A DNA stretch of 64,000 nucleotides, taken from NCBI GenBank assembly GCA_945876755.1, contig CAMCPM010000008.1:41262-105261 (forward strand). Direction: 5' to 3'. The position numbers and the translations under genes are program-made. Positions 52,256 to 61,723 of this stretch are shown piece by piece; within the stretch, counting starts at the first letter, position 1; each line of letters starts with the position of its first letter. The notes beneath the pieces are model-generated. The model did not search any database. It saw nothing but the letters and a program-made list of their open reading frames with translations, and was not told where the DNA came from. This stretch comes from an uncultured Clostridia bacterium (GTDB lineage: Bacteria; Bacillota; Clostridia; Oscillospirales; Ruminococcaceae).

Positions 52256-54040
52256 ATGCTGAAACAGATAAATATTGAAAATGCACATCTTCTTCCCGGT
52301 CTTTTCAAGGAGCGTGCCGACATAAACAGGGCGTATCTTATGGAGCTGAAAGCCGAAAATCTTCTCCAGAATTTCTACCTTGAAGCCTGCATACGCACCG
52401 ACAGAGATATTTCCGAAATGCACCTTGGTTGGGAGTCGCCCACCTGCCAGTTGCGGGGACATTTTCTCGGACATTGGTTGTCCGCTGCATCAATGCTCAT
52501 TGCACAGAACAACGACCGTGAACTGAAAGCTAAGCTTGACAACATTATTGACGAGCTTGAACGCTGCCAGAAAATGAACGGCGGAAAATGGGTAGGCTCT
52601 GTTCCCGAAAAGTATTTTAAAATGCTTGAAACGGATGAGTATATCTGGTCGCCTCAGTACACCTTGCACAAAACGCTGCTGGGACTTTATCACAGTGCTT
52701 TGTATGCCAAAAACGAAAAGGCACTTAACATTTTAATAAACGCCGCAGACTGGTATCTTGACTGGACTGCTGATATGCAAAACAAAAACCCCCACGCCGT
52801 TTACAGCGGCGAAGAGGGCGGTATGCTTGAGGTATGGGCAGGTCTGTATCAGCTTACGGGAAACGAAAAATTTTCCACCTTGGCAGAGAGATACTCTCAC
52901 CCGTCGATTTTCAAAAAGCTTGCCGAGGGCGGCGATCCCTTATCAAACTGCCACGCAAACGCAAGTATCCCCTGGGCGCACGGTGCTGCTAAAATGTATG
53001 AGGTCACAGGCGATGAAAAGTGGCTCGGTCTTGTAAAAAGCTTTTGGAAATGTGCTGTCACAGGCAGAGAAGCGTTCTGCACGGGCGGACAGAACTCGGG
53101 CGAATTCTGGATTCCTCCCCACAAGCTTGGAATGTTCATCGGTGAGCGCACCCAAGAATTTTGCACTGTTTACAATATGGTACGCCTTGCGGACTATCTT
53201 TTCCGCTTTACCGGCGAGTCCGCATACCTTGACTATATCGAGAAAAATCTCTACAACGGCTTTCTTGCCCAGCAGAACAAATTCACGGGTATGCCTGCGT
53301 ACTTCCTGCCTATGAAGCCCGGAAGCGTGAAAAAATGGGGCAGCAAGACTCACGATTTCTGGTGCTGTCACGGTACGACCGTTCAGGCACACACCATCTA
53401 TCCGCAGCTTTGTTTTTATGAGGACAGCGAGAAAAATCGCCTTATTATTGGACAGTACATCAACTCGGAGTACAAGCACAGCGAAAATGTTACCGTCACT
53501 CAGAGCGTGGATATGAAGTATTACAACGACGGAGCCTCCTTCGACGAGCACGATGACAGCAGAATGTCACGCTGGTATATCAAGCTGAATGTCAAGGCGG
53601 ACAAGCCCGAAAAGTTTACTCTTTCGCTTCGTATTCCCGAATGGACGCAGAGCGCTCCCGTTATCTATTTCAACGGCGAGGAAATAAAAAATGTTACTGC
53701 CGAAAACGGTTATTTTGACATAGACCGCACTTGGAAAAATGATACTATAAACATCTATTTCCCTGCGGTGCTGACGACCTCTTCTCTGCCCGATATGCCG
53801 CAGCTTACGGCGTTTATGGAGGGTCCCGTGGTACTTGCGGGGCTGTGCGAAAAGGACTGCGGAATATGCGAACCCGAAAGCGCTCTCGCATACACCACCG
53901 AGCATACATACAGCACGTTCCCGTGGCAGCAGAGCGTTTACCGCACGGTAAATCAGCCCGAAAACTTTGATTTTATTCCGCTGTATGATGTCACGGACGA
54001 GCCGTACACATTATACTTCACAAAGAAAAATTTCAGTTGA
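52256..54040 (+). CDS. GH127-type beta-L-arabinofuranosidase family enzyme
   Basis: A 594-residue (alpha/alpha)6-barrel enzyme of the DUF1680/GH127 family, whose founding members remove beta-L-arabinofuranose using a zinc-bound cysteine nucleophile. The signature residues are present: GGQNSGEFW, ERTQEFCTVYNM (Glu and Cys ligands), and DFWCCHGTT with the adjacent Cys370-Cys371. The C-terminal part is beta-sandwich. No signal peptide is seen, so it acts inside the cell on imported oligosaccharides or glycosides. GGAGG precedes the ATG. It ends eight bases into the convergent AraC gene, its probable regulator. Other GH127 specificities are known, so the sugar is inferred. Confidence 0.88.
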   Translation: MLKQINIENAHLLPGLFKERADINRAYLMELKAENLLQNFYLEACIRTDRDISEMHLGWESPTCQLRGHFLGHWLSAASMLIAQNNDRELKAKLDNIIDELERCQKMNGGKWVGSVPEKYFKMLETDEYIWSPQYTLHKTLLGLYHSALYAKNEKALNILINAADWYLDWTADMQNKNPHAVYSGEEGGMLEVWAGLYQLTGNEKFSTLAERYSHPSIFKKLAEGGDPLSNCHANASIPWAHGAAKMYEVTGDEKWLGLVKSFWKCAVTGREAFCTGGQNSGEFWIPPHKLGMFIGERTQEFCTVYNMVRLADYLFRFTGESAYLDYIEKNLYNGFLAQQNKFTGMPAYFLPMKPGSVKKWGSKTHDFWCCHGTTVQAHTIYPQLCFYEDSEKNRLIIGQYINSEYKHSENVTVTQSVDMKYYNDGASFDEHDDSRMSRWYIKLNVKADKPEKFTLSLRIPEWTQSAPVIYFNGEEIKNVTAENGYFDIDRTWKNDTINIYFPAVLTTSSLPDMPQLTAFMEGPVVLAGLCEKDCGICEPESALAYTTEHTYSTFPWQQSVYRTVNQPENFDFIPLYDVTDEPYTLYFTKKNFS

Positions 54041-54890
54041 TATTCTTCCGTCCAAAGGAATTTTTATACTGTGAGGGAGTGATACCCTCAAGTTCCTTGA
54101 ATACTCTCATAAAATATTTTTCGTCCAAGAAGCCGCAGGAAAATGCGGCTTCTTTTATTGTAATGTCGTAGTTTGAAAGCAGCGTTTTTGCAGTTTTTAT
54201 CCGCAGACGGTTTGTATAGCGGACGATAGATATGCCCATACATTGTTTAAACAGGGACGACAGATAATCCGCACTATACCCAATGGCGTCCGCAAGCGAC
54301 CATACGTCAAAGGGCTGATAATAGTGGTTTTTTATCCACTCCCTTGCAGATACCACGGTCAAATGAAGCTTATCGGAGTTATCCCGATTACGGAAATACT
54401 CCTGCGAAATTTCCATAAGCAGCAGGCTCATTGCATAGTCGGACATATTTTGCGTGTACAGCTTTTCTTCAAGTGACATATCCATTAGCTGATGGAAAAG
54501 CTGTGCTGTTCGTCCCGAATCTGACAATGTAAGTGTTTCGGGCAGCAGATATGTATATTCGCCGTTGTCTTCACTTACCGTTTCAAATCCGCAGTCCGAC
54601 CGAAAATGCGCCCACAAATAGGACAACTTCCCATCCGAGGGACGGTGTCCGAAATGCTCCTCGCCTGCTTTGAGAAAAATATATTGTCCCGGTACAAGAG
54701 CGTGCTCAACATTATTTGCGGTGATATAAAGCGTTCCCTCGGTTACCATAATAAGCACATTTTCATCAAAGCAGCGGCGGTGATGTACAAATCCCGATGG
54801 GCTGATAAGCTGTCCACAAACCGAGAATTTAAGCGGTTCTTTAGTTTTACAGCCGAAAACTCTTATTTGCTCTATTACGGTTTCCTGCAT
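54033..54890 (-). CDS. AraC family transcriptional regulator
   Basis: A 285-residue AraC-type regulator with an N-terminal cupin sugar-binding domain (about 10-110; LVPGQYIFLKAGEEHFGHRP) and a C-terminal double helix-turn-helix (about 190-280; SLADAIGYSADYLSSLFKQC, then AAFSCGFLDEKYFMRVFKE and EGITPSQYKN). Such proteins activate glycoside hydrolase or transport genes in response to sugars. Its 3' end overlaps the GH127 gene by eight bases in convergent orientation. ATG 54890 has AAGG upstream; a longer frame to 54956 runs through the putP terminator. The likely target is GH127 or the neighbouring transporter. Confidence 0.9.
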   Translation of the reverse strand: MQETVIEQIRVFGCKTKEPLKFSVCGQLISPSGFVHHRRCFDENVLIMVTEGTLYITANNVEHALVPGQYIFLKAGEEHFGHRPSDGKLSYLWAHFRSDCGFETVSEDNGEYTYLLPETLTLSDSGRTAQLFHQLMDMSLEEKLYTQNMSDYAMSLLLMEISQEYFRNRDNSDKLHLTVVSAREWIKNHYYQPFDVWSLADAIGYSADYLSSLFKQCMGISIVRYTNRLRIKTAKTLLSNYDITIKEAAFSCGFLDEKYFMRVFKELEGITPSQYKNSFGRKNIN

Positions 54891-54925
54891 TTTATGTACC
54901 TTCTTTCCGCATTTTGGTTTTCTGT

Positions 54926-54964
54926 ACAAAAGAACCTCTGCCGTTTTCATCTTCACGGCAGAGG
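54926..54964 (-). terminator. Terminator of putP
   Basis: On the minus strand CCTCTGCCGT pairs with ACGGCAGAGG across a 10-base loop and is followed by TTCTTTTG, just after the putP stop codon. Confidence 0.82.
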
Positions 54965-54973
54965 CTGTTTTTA

Positions 54974-56500
54974 TTATTCTATTGTTTTTGCCTTTTCAAA
55001 GATTTCCTTGACTTCATCCGAAGGCTCTTTATCAATGAGCGAAACAACTACTGTTACGATTATTGAAAGCACAAAGCCCGGAACAATAGAGTACATAACT
55101 CCGCTGAGGTGGAGAATGTTATCCCAGAGGAGGACTGTTCCTGCGCCTGCGATAATGCCCGAAACCGTACCCTTGAGGGTAAGTCTCTTCCAGTAAAGTG
55201 AAAGAATGATAGCGGGTCCGAAGGCTGCGCCGAAGCCTGCCCATGCGTTTGAAACGATACCCATAATGGAATCCTTGGGGTCAAGGGCAAGAATACAGGC
55301 AATTACCGAAATTACCATTACAGAGCCGCGGCTTATCCACATGAGGACCTTGTCGGAAACCTCTTTTTTAACGATGACCTTGAAGAAGTCGTTTGCTACC
55401 GCCGAAGCTGTTACAAGAAGCTGGCTGTCTGCGGTACTCATTATTGAAGCAAGAACTGCCGAGAGGAATACGCCTGCGAGAAGTCCGGGGAAGAGCATTT
55501 TTACTACCTTGATGAAGATAAGCTCCTGCTCTGCTGCACCCAGGTTAATGCCCTGCGCATCAAGATAAACTCTGCCGAGAATACCGATGAGAACTGCTGC
55601 GCCGAGAGAAATTATTACCCAGATTATAGCGATTATTGCGGATTTCTTTACGCTCTTTGCGTCCTTAATAGCCATAAAACGCACAAGGATATGGGGCATT
55701 CCAAAATAGCCAAGCGCCCATGCAAGGTCGCTTATTATGCTGTTTGCGCCTCTGCCCTTGAACATTGAAGCGAAGCCGCTTGCGTCCTGACCCTCGGCAA
55801 CGATCTTCTGTGTTTCGGTTATCATGTCAAGGCTGAAATTCTGAGTTGAGCTTATAAGCGCTATCGGCAGCGCAACGATCGCAATGACCATAAGAAGTCC
55901 CTGGATAAAGTCTGTCCATGCAACCGCGCTGAAGCCGCCCATGAAGGTGTAAGCAACGATAATAAGCGCGGAAATGATTACTGCCGCCTTTGTGTAGGTC
56001 TCATTTGTACTGTCGATATTGAACACTACCTGGAAAAGCTTTCCGCCGGAAACAAATGCCGAAGTTGTATACACAAGGAAGAAAATGAAAATTACGACTG
56101 CGCACACAAGACGTACTATCGGGCTGTCAGCCTTGAAACGGTTCTGGAGATACTGAGGAATCGTGATGGAGTCCCCTGCCGCTTCGGTAAAACGTCTGAG
56201 AGGCTTTGCCACAAACGCCCAGTTAAGTATAGTACCGATAGCAAGACCTATTGCTATCCAGTAATTGCCCATACCTGTTGCATAAGCGGCGCCGGGAAGT
56301 CCCATAAGAAGCCAGCCGCTCATATCGGAAGCCTGTGCGGACATTGCCGTTACCCAGCTGTTAAGACCCCTTCCTGCGAGAAAATAGTCGCTCATTTTCT
56401 TACTTTTGTTGGAGAAATAGAAGCCGATCCCCAGCATTACCAGCAGGTAGCCTATAAAGGCGACCAGCACGGAGCCGTCGGCATTTGCAAAAAATCCCAT
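54974..56500 (-). CDS. putP: Sodium/proline symporter PutP
   Basis: A 508-residue sodium/solute symporter (SSS family, 13 predicted membrane helices), most like PutP. Motifs include SNKSKKMSDYFLAGRGLNSWVTAMSA split over the first loop (here given by FLAGRGLNSW), SDMSGWLLMGLPGAAY, GGFSAVAWTDFIQGLLM and MSTADSQLLVTASAV. It imports proline with sodium, for nutrition or osmoprotection. AAAGGGTGG precedes ATG 56500; a longer frame to 56536 is rejected. A -10 TATAAT lies at 56535-56540 on the minus strand with no good -35. Single gene between deoB and the AraC regulator. Confidence 0.93.
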   Translation of the reverse strand: MGFFANADGSVLVAFIGYLLVMLGIGFYFSNKSKKMSDYFLAGRGLNSWVTAMSAQASDMSGWLLMGLPGAAYATGMGNYWIAIGLAIGTILNWAFVAKPLRRFTEAAGDSITIPQYLQNRFKADSPIVRLVCAVVIFIFFLVYTTSAFVSGGKLFQVVFNIDSTNETYTKAAVIISALIIVAYTFMGGFSAVAWTDFIQGLLMVIAIVALPIALISSTQNFSLDMITETQKIVAEGQDASGFASMFKGRGANSIISDLAWALGYFGMPHILVRFMAIKDAKSVKKSAIIAIIWVIISLGAAVLIGILGRVYLDAQGINLGAAEQELIFIKVVKMLFPGLLAGVFLSAVLASIMSTADSQLLVTASAVANDFFKVIVKKEVSDKVLMWISRGSVMVISVIACILALDPKDSIMGIVSNAWAGFGAAFGPAIILSLYWKRLTLKGTVSGIIAGAGTVLLWDNILHLSGVMYSIVPGFVLSIIVTVVVSLIDKEPSDEVKEIFEKAKTIE

Positions 56501-56577
56501 TAAACAACCACCCTTTATCATATTGTATTTTAACATTATACTACATTTTTCCCCTTAATGTATGAACTTACGGTTAA

Positions 56578-57729
56578 TTATACGGACAAAAGGGGTTTTC
56601 CGTGGGTATTATCGGCTACGTTAAGCATTTTCAGCACCTCTGAGCCGCAGTCTGCGTAGGTTTCTGTTGTTCCAAGGTTTACGGGAGAAATTTTCTTTCC
56701 GTAAATAAGCAGTGGAACTGTTTCACGGGTATGGTCGGTACCGTTATAATTCGGGTCGCAGCCGTGGTCTGCGGTAATAAGCAGTGCGTCGTCCTCCCCC
56801 AGAAGCGCAAGGAGCTTTCCCAGCTGTTCGTCAAAGCTGTTAAGCGCTTCGGTATAACCGTTCACGTCACGGCGGTGTCCGTAGGTCATGTCGAAATCCA
56901 CCAGATTTACAAAGCATAGTCCGTTGAAGTTACGGTTTGCATATGCAAGGGTCTTCTCCATTCCGTCGTTGTTTCCGCTTGTACGGACGAACTCCGTAAT
57001 GCCCTTTCCTGCAAAAATATCGTTTATCTTTCCTACGGCGATAACGTCCTTGCCTGCGCCTTTCAGCGCGTCAAGCATTGTTTCGCAAGGCGGCTCGATT
57101 GAAAAATCGTGTCTGCGTGAAGTACGCTTAAATGGGTACTCGCCCTCAAAAGGACGGGCAATAACTCTGCCAACGCCGTGTTTTCCCGTAAGTATCTTTC
57201 TTGCGGCTTCGCAGTATTCGTACAGCTTTTCCACCGGTACAACGCTTTCGTGGGCAGCTATCTGGAACACGCTGTCTGCGGAGGTATACACGATAAGCGC
57301 ACCTGTTTCCATATGCTCTCTGCCGTAATCCTTGATGACCTCCGTACCCGAATAGGGCTTGTTGCAAAGCACCTTTCTGCCCGTTGCTTCGGTAAATTTA
57401 TCAATTATCTCCTGCGGAAAGCCGTTCGGATAAGTCGGAAGCGGCTCATCGGAGATAACTCCTGCGATTTCCCAATGTCCTATGGTAGTATCCTTGCCCA
57501 TTGAGCGCTCGGTCATTCTGCCGTATGCGCCTATGGGAGACGGGCATTTCTCCCCGAAATCAACGCCGTCTATATTGAAAAGTCCCAGCTTCTGCATATT
57601 GGGGACGTTCAGCTTTCCCGTTTCAAAGCAGCTTTTCAGCGTATTTGCGCCGCTGTCTCCGAATTTTTCCGCATCGGGGGCATTGCCGATCCCGCAGCTG
57701 TCAAGTACAATTAAAAATACACGTTTCAT
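56578..57729 (-). CDS. deoB: Phosphopentomutase
   Basis: DeoB interconverts ribose or deoxyribose 1- and 5-phosphates in nucleoside salvage. The 383-residue protein has the alkaline phosphatase superfamily core: VLDSCGIGNAPDA with the metal Asp near the N terminus, the phosphorylated Thr in GKDTTIGHWEIAG, and the C-terminal metal site LLITADHGCDPNYNGTDHTR. It lies 16 bases downstream of deoC in a two-gene deoCB unit that feeds deoxyribose into glycolysis. GAAAGAGAG precedes the ATG. No nucleoside phosphorylase gene is adjacent. Confidence 0.96.
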   Translation of the reverse strand: MKRVFLIVLDSCGIGNAPDAEKFGDSGANTLKSCFETGKLNVPNMQKLGLFNIDGVDFGEKCPSPIGAYGRMTERSMGKDTTIGHWEIAGVISDEPLPTYPNGFPQEIIDKFTEATGRKVLCNKPYSGTEVIKDYGREHMETGALIVYTSADSVFQIAAHESVVPVEKLYEYCEAARKILTGKHGVGRVIARPFEGEYPFKRTSRRHDFSIEPPCETMLDALKGAGKDVIAVGKINDIFAGKGITEFVRTSGNNDGMEKTLAYANRNFNGLCFVNLVDFDMTYGHRRDVNGYTEALNSFDEQLGKLLALLGEDDALLITADHGCDPNYNGTDHTRETVPLLIYGKKISPVNLGTTETYADCGSEVLKMLNVADNTHGKPLLSV

Positions 57730-57745
57730 ATAATTCTCTCTTTCA

Positions 57746-58408
57746 TCAATAGTTCTCCGCAGCCTCGCTGTTCATCATTTTTACCGCAGAGCTTGTGCCT
57801 ATTCTTTCGCAGCCCTCGGCAAGGAACATTTCAAGATCGGCACGGGTCTTTACTCCGCCTGCCGCTTTCATTTTCACGCCTGCGCCGATATGCTCCCTGA
57901 ACAGCCTTATATCCTCGATTTTTGCTCCTGCCGTACCGAAGCCCGTGGAGGTCTTTATGAAATCTGCGCCGCCGTCGGTCACGCATTTACACAGGCGTAT
58001 CTTTTCCTCGTCCGTGAGATAGCAGGTCTCGATAATTACCTTTAAAATATGGCTTCCGCAGGCTTTTTTAAGTGCGGAAATCTCCTGCGTTACGCTGTCG
58101 AAGTCGCCGTTTTTCACCATACCCAAATTTATTACCATATCTATTTCATTTGCGCCGTCGGCAATTGCCTGCGCCGCTTCAAAGACCTTTACCTCGGTGG
58201 TATTGTATCCGAGAGGGAAGCCTATTACGGTACAGATATTCATTTTCGGATATTTTTCGTGGACGTACTTAACATAGGACGGAGGGATACACACCGAAGC
58301 TGTGCCGTATTTTTCTGCTTCGGCGCAGAGTGCGTCTATATCGGCTTTGGTGCTTACAGCTTTAAGCTGTGTGTGGTCAATATGAGAGAAAATTTCTTTA
58401 TCGGTCAT
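57746..58408 (-). CDS. deoC: Deoxyribose-phosphate aldolase
   Basis: DeoC cleaves 2-deoxyribose 5-phosphate to glyceraldehyde 3-phosphate and acetaldehyde; the acetaldehyde could be reduced by AdhE. The 220-residue TIM-barrel protein has IDHTQLKAVST, VCIPPSYVKYVHE, the substrate loop CTVIGFPLGYN, and the Schiff-base lysine regions LKVIIETCYLT and FIKTSTGFGTAGA. GAAAGGCAGG lies before ATG 58408; an upstream frame to 58465 overlaps the DUF58 gene end and is rejected. Followed by deoB; 25 bases after the DUF58 gene. Confidence 0.95.
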   Translation of the reverse strand: MTDKEIFSHIDHTQLKAVSTKADIDALCAEAEKYGTASVCIPPSYVKYVHEKYPKMNICTVIGFPLGYNTTEVKVFEAAQAIADGANEIDMVINLGMVKNGDFDSVTQEISALKKACGSHILKVIIETCYLTDEEKIRLCKCVTDGGADFIKTSTGFGTAGAKIEDIRLFREHIGAGVKMKAAGGVKTRADLEMFLAEGCERIGTSSAVKMMNSEAAENY

Positions 58409-58433
58409 TTTAATTCCTGCCTTTCGGTAATTT

Positions 58434-59630
58434 TTAAGATAAAAGTTCGGCTGAATAGTCCTCATTGAGTCTCCAGACCTGATATGCGCTTCCCACCGAA
58501 ACGCTGTCGGAGCTTACAACTGCGCAGGTTATTCCCTGCTCCTCGGCTGCTGAAATTTCCGCTGTAAGCTTTCTGTCAAAAAGCGGAGTATAAAGCATTA
58601 TCGCTTTTGCGCTGCCGTCTGCGGATATCTCCGAAACGGGTATGCGTGATCTTACTTTTTTCCCGTCCATAACGTCATCAGCGGAAGAAAAGCGGTAGTC
58701 CGCAAGTCGGGTCTGCAATGCGGAGACATCGGCAGGCTCGGTTATTGCAAAGGTTTCATACACGCCGTTGAAGCGGCAGTATACCGTTGATTCAAAGCCA
58801 CATTTAAGCAGTCCCAGTGCGGCGGCGAGCATTCCCTCAACGGCTCGCTCGTTTTCGTACACATCATTCCCTCCGCAGGTATCAAGGACGATATTCTGCT
58901 GTATGGACTCTATCTCATCGTCAAGGCGAACCATATATTTATCACGCTTTGAGGACAGCTTCCAGTTTATCCTGCGGACGGGATCGCCCTCGGTATATTC
59001 TCTATGGGTATAGCCCGGCATTCCTGCAAAAAGGTTAAGACCGTCGTTTTCCTTGGTTTCCTCGCTGTCATCGGCAAATCGTGCGCTTTCTGCGGCAGAC
59101 CTTAAAAGCGGTGCGTCACCCGGAATTTCGGGTATATCGGGAAAAATCTTCACTTCGCATACCGAATCTGCACATGGCATTGCAAAGCGGAAAAATCCCA
59201 TAAAATCATGCAGAAAGGCATTTTCTGCGCCTATATTGTAAACGCCCCAGACCTTTGCTTTGTACTGCATTTCAACTACCGCTTCGGAGCGTGGCATTAT
59301 GCTTATTACAAGGCTTGAAGCGCTTTCGGCAGGTTCAAGCACCTGCGGCACGGAAAGTCTGACCTTTACCGCAGGTACGGGGAAAATGCTTCTGTTCTTT
59401 GCGGTAACTTTAAGTGTTACGGTCTCGCCCTTATAAAGCATTGTACGGTCAATATCGGCACTTAGGGTCACACGGCTTTTGCGGCTAAGCACATAGGTTA
59501 TTATAAGTGAAAAAATCGGTGCAAGCACAAGGACGTACACAAAAGTCCAGCCGATAGAAGCGGAGAGATAAAGCGCAAAAGCTATACTCAGGGCTATCGC
59601 AAGGAGGTACATAAAAATTTTTACTATCAT
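58434..59630 (-). CDS. DUF58 protein (MoxR partner)
   Basis: A 398-residue DUF58 protein. Two N-terminal membrane segments (about residues 5-20 and 25-48) are followed by a beta-rich middle and the DUF58 core GYTHREYTEGDPVRRINWKLSSKRDKYMVR, here named by its key part DPVRRINWKLSSK, then a von Willebrand A-like domain (IVLDTCGGNDVYENE). DUF58 genes almost always pair with MoxR ATPases, as here, in systems thought to assemble or stress-protect envelope complexes. It overlaps no coding frame: its ATG 59630 follows the MoxR stop by ten bases, with AAAGGA upstream. Confidence 0.88.
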   Translation of the reverse strand: MIVKIFMYLLAIALSIAFALYLSASIGWTFVYVLVLAPIFSLIITYVLSRKSRVTLSADIDRTMLYKGETVTLKVTAKNRSIFPVPAVKVRLSVPQVLEPAESASSLVISIMPRSEAVVEMQYKAKVWGVYNIGAENAFLHDFMGFFRFAMPCADSVCEVKIFPDIPEIPGDAPLLRSAAESARFADDSEETKENDGLNLFAGMPGYTHREYTEGDPVRRINWKLSSKRDKYMVRLDDEIESIQQNIVLDTCGGNDVYENERAVEGMLAAALGLLKCGFESTVYCRFNGVYETFAITEPADVSALQTRLADYRFSSADDVMDGKKVRSRIPVSEISADGSAKAIMLYTPLFDRKLTAEISAAEEQGITCAVVSSDSVSVGSAYQVWRLNEDYSAELLS

Positions 59631-59640
59631 AATGTTTCCT

Positions 59641-60570
59641 TTACTCGGTGGGCACGGGTACTTTATCAAGTATTTTTTCAAAGGCTGCTTCGGCAGTTTC
59701 ATAGGCTGACTTGCCCTTTGGCGAAAGCATTATCCTGTGGGCAAGGGTACAGATACAGCAATCCTTGACGTCCTGCGGAGTGATGAAATCTCTGCCGTCC
59801 ATAAACGCCCACGCCTTTGCCGATTTATACAATGCGATGCTTCCTCGGGGACTTACGCCAAGCTTTATCCCCTCGTCGCTTCGGGTCGCATTTACTATAT
59901 CAATGATGTAATTTTTCACGTTTTCAGCCGCACGGACCTGCTTTACCTTTTCCTGAAGCTCGGTTATATCCGCTGTTGTCAGCACTGAAGATATTCTGCT
60001 TATCGGATTTTCATATTCGTTTCTGTCGAGAATGGAAGCTTCCTCTGACGCGGTTGGGTATCCCATGCTGATCTTCATTGCAAAGCGGTCCATCTGCGCT
60101 TCGGGAAGATGATATGTGCCGTAGGTCTCAACGGGATTCTGCGTTGCTATTACCATAAACGGAGCAGGCAGGACGTAGGTTTCGCCGTCTATGCTGACCT
60201 GATGCTCCTCCATTACCTCCAGCAGTGAGGACTGGGCTTTCGGCGAGGCACGGTTTATTTCGTCCGCAAGAAGAAAATTGCAGAACGCCGCACCCTTGCG
60301 GTACTCAAAATTTCCCGTTTCGCGGTTGAGCATTGAAAAGCCTGTAATATCTGACGGCATAATATCGGGCGTCATCTGCACGCGGCTGAACACCCCGTCT
60401 ACGGACTTTGCCAGAGCCGCCGCAAGCTGGGTCTTTCCCACGCCGGGGACGTCCTCAACAAGGACGTGTCCGCCCGTAAGAAGCGCACAGACCGTTTGTG
60501 TGATAGGCACACGTTTGCCCACTATGACCTTTTCGATATTTTCGATAAGCAGCTGAATTTTTGAGTCCAT
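59641..60570 (-). CDS. MoxR family AAA+ ATPase
   Basis: A 309-residue AAA+ ATPase of the MoxR type, with Walker A VEDVPGVGKTQLAAAL, Walker B LLADEINRASPKAQSS, sensor 1 MVIATQNPVETYGTY, the arginine finger region LPEAQMDRFAMKISMGYP and sensor 2 in SPRGSIALYKSAKAWA. MoxR proteins act as chaperones that insert cofactors or mature DUF58/VWA-protein complexes. It lies between the Thr-rich membrane protein and DUF58 genes and probably is co-transcribed with both. AAAGGA precedes the ATG. Confidence 0.93.
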   Translation of the reverse strand: MDSKIQLLIENIEKVIVGKRVPITQTVCALLTGGHVLVEDVPGVGKTQLAAALAKSVDGVFSRVQMTPDIMPSDITGFSMLNRETGNFEYRKGAAFCNFLLADEINRASPKAQSSLLEVMEEHQVSIDGETYVLPAPFMVIATQNPVETYGTYHLPEAQMDRFAMKISMGYPTASEEASILDRNEYENPISRISSVLTTADITELQEKVKQVRAAENVKNYIIDIVNATRSDEGIKLGVSPRGSIALYKSAKAWAFMDGRDFITPQDVKDCCICTLAHRIMLSPKGKSAYETAEAAFEKILDKVPVPTE

Positions 60571-60588
60571 AATAAAATTCCTTTCCGT

Positions 60589-61614
60589 TTAATTTGACGC
60601 ATAAAGCGCAAGCGCAGGATTGCTGATTATATCCTTTACCTCATCTCGTGTGAGCAGCTTTGCACCCTGAGTTCCCTCAAGGAAAATTTCCTGTGAGGTT
60701 TCCACCAGATCAAAGGACTGCTCCAGAACTCCCATTATTTCGGGGATTATCACCTCGTCAAGACTGCTTGTGAGAAGTCCAAGCGCAAGCAGAGGATTGG
60801 ACGCTTCGTTGTATTTCCGTGAGGTTTTCTCCATTTTTTCAAGGGCGGATACCAGTCTGTCAAAGTATCTCAAACTGTCCTCATAAAGTGCGCCGAACTC
60901 CTCGCCGTAGTCAGAGGCGTTTTTGTACTTTTCCTCAAAGTCGTTTCTGATATTTTCCGCATCGGCTTTAAGGGCGGCGTAATCTGCTGAAAGGATACTT
61001 GATATATCCGCTGTACTGACGTTTTCCAGAATCATATTGAACGTTTTTACCACGCTGTTTTCCATATCTGCGGCAAGACGTTTTTTCTCTTTCAGCTCGG
61101 GACGTTCCTCCGCTTCGCTGTATTTGTACCCATCAAGGAAGTAATGCTCGATAAGGAAATATGTGACCTGCTCCTGCTCCTCTGCGGTAAGTCCGAACAG
61201 GGTCTTCACGGGAATTCCCGTTCTGTCCGCCGGGAGAAGTCCTCCTCTTGTAAACTCGGTTATAATTTCATCGGACTGCTCCGCTGTTTCGGCAGCCGTT
61301 TCGGTTTCTGTTTCGGGGACGGTCGTGGTAGTTTCCGGTTCGGAAGCAGTCGTTTCCTGTATCGTGGTTTCGGTAACGGGCGGCTTTGTCTCAATGACCG
61401 TGGTAACAAGTGCTTCGCCCTGTTCTTCAAGCTCTTTTTTTGCCTGTTCCTCGGCTCGCTTTAGTTCGGCTTCAAGCTGACTTTTCATAACCGCTTCGGC
61501 AAGGGTCCTTTCCCTTTCGGCTGCCTGTGCAACGTAGCTTTCGGTAAAATGCGCCGCCGCAAGCATACTTATTATTCCCACAGCAAGTATCGCTAATATT
61601 TTCAGAAATTTCAT
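60589..61614 (-). CDS. Anchored Thr-rich coiled-coil protein of unknown function
   Basis: A 341-residue protein that I do not recognise. One N-terminal membrane segment (about residues 4-20) is followed by a charged helical stretch (AERERTLAEAVMKSQLEAEL), then a Thr/Glu/Pro-rich low-complexity linker (about 70-120; TETETAAETAEQ), and a helical C-terminal domain of about 200 residues. The layout resembles an extracytoplasmic spacer carrying a helical sensor or binding domain. It is the gene directly upstream of moxR and DUF58, 18 bases from moxR, so it is probably the client or partner of that pair. AAAGGAG lies upstream of the ATG. Confidence 0.72.
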   Translation of the reverse strand: MKFLKILAILAVGIISMLAAAHFTESYVAQAAERERTLAEAVMKSQLEAELKRAEEQAKKELEEQGEALVTTVIETKPPVTETTIQETTASEPETTTTVPETETETAAETAEQSDEIITEFTRGGLLPADRTGIPVKTLFGLTAEEQEQVTYFLIEHYFLDGYKYSEAEERPELKEKKRLAADMENSVVKTFNMILENVSTADISSILSADYAALKADAENIRNDFEEKYKNASDYGEEFGALYEDSLRYFDRLVSALEKMEKTSRKYNEASNPLLALGLLTSSLDEVIIPEIMGVLEQSFDLVETSQEIFLEGTQGAKLLTRDEVKDIISNPALALYASN

Positions 61615-61638
61615 GCCGTAAGCATAGCTCCTTTCAAA

Positions 61639-61713
61639 TCACACGGTTATCTCAATTATGTTTCCCTCAAAATCCGCGATACAGCTCACTTGTGACGGAA
61701 TAGCCGTCTTTAT
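61639..61713 (-). pseudogene. Possible C-terminal stump of a glyoxalase/VOC-family gene
   Basis: This intergenic stretch reads IPSQVSCIADFEGNIIEITV followed by a stop codon. The tail CIADFEGNIIEI resembles the metal-binding C terminus of VOC (glyoxalase/bleomycin resistance) proteins, which usually read DPDGNxIEI. The upstream part of the gene is missing: the frame begins with ATA after a good AAGGAG, ten bases from short repeat copy C. It looks like a remnant left by a deletion, or possibly a 24-codon peptide. Similarity is short, so this is tentative. Confidence 0.4.
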
Positions 61714-61723
61714 GCTCTCTCCT

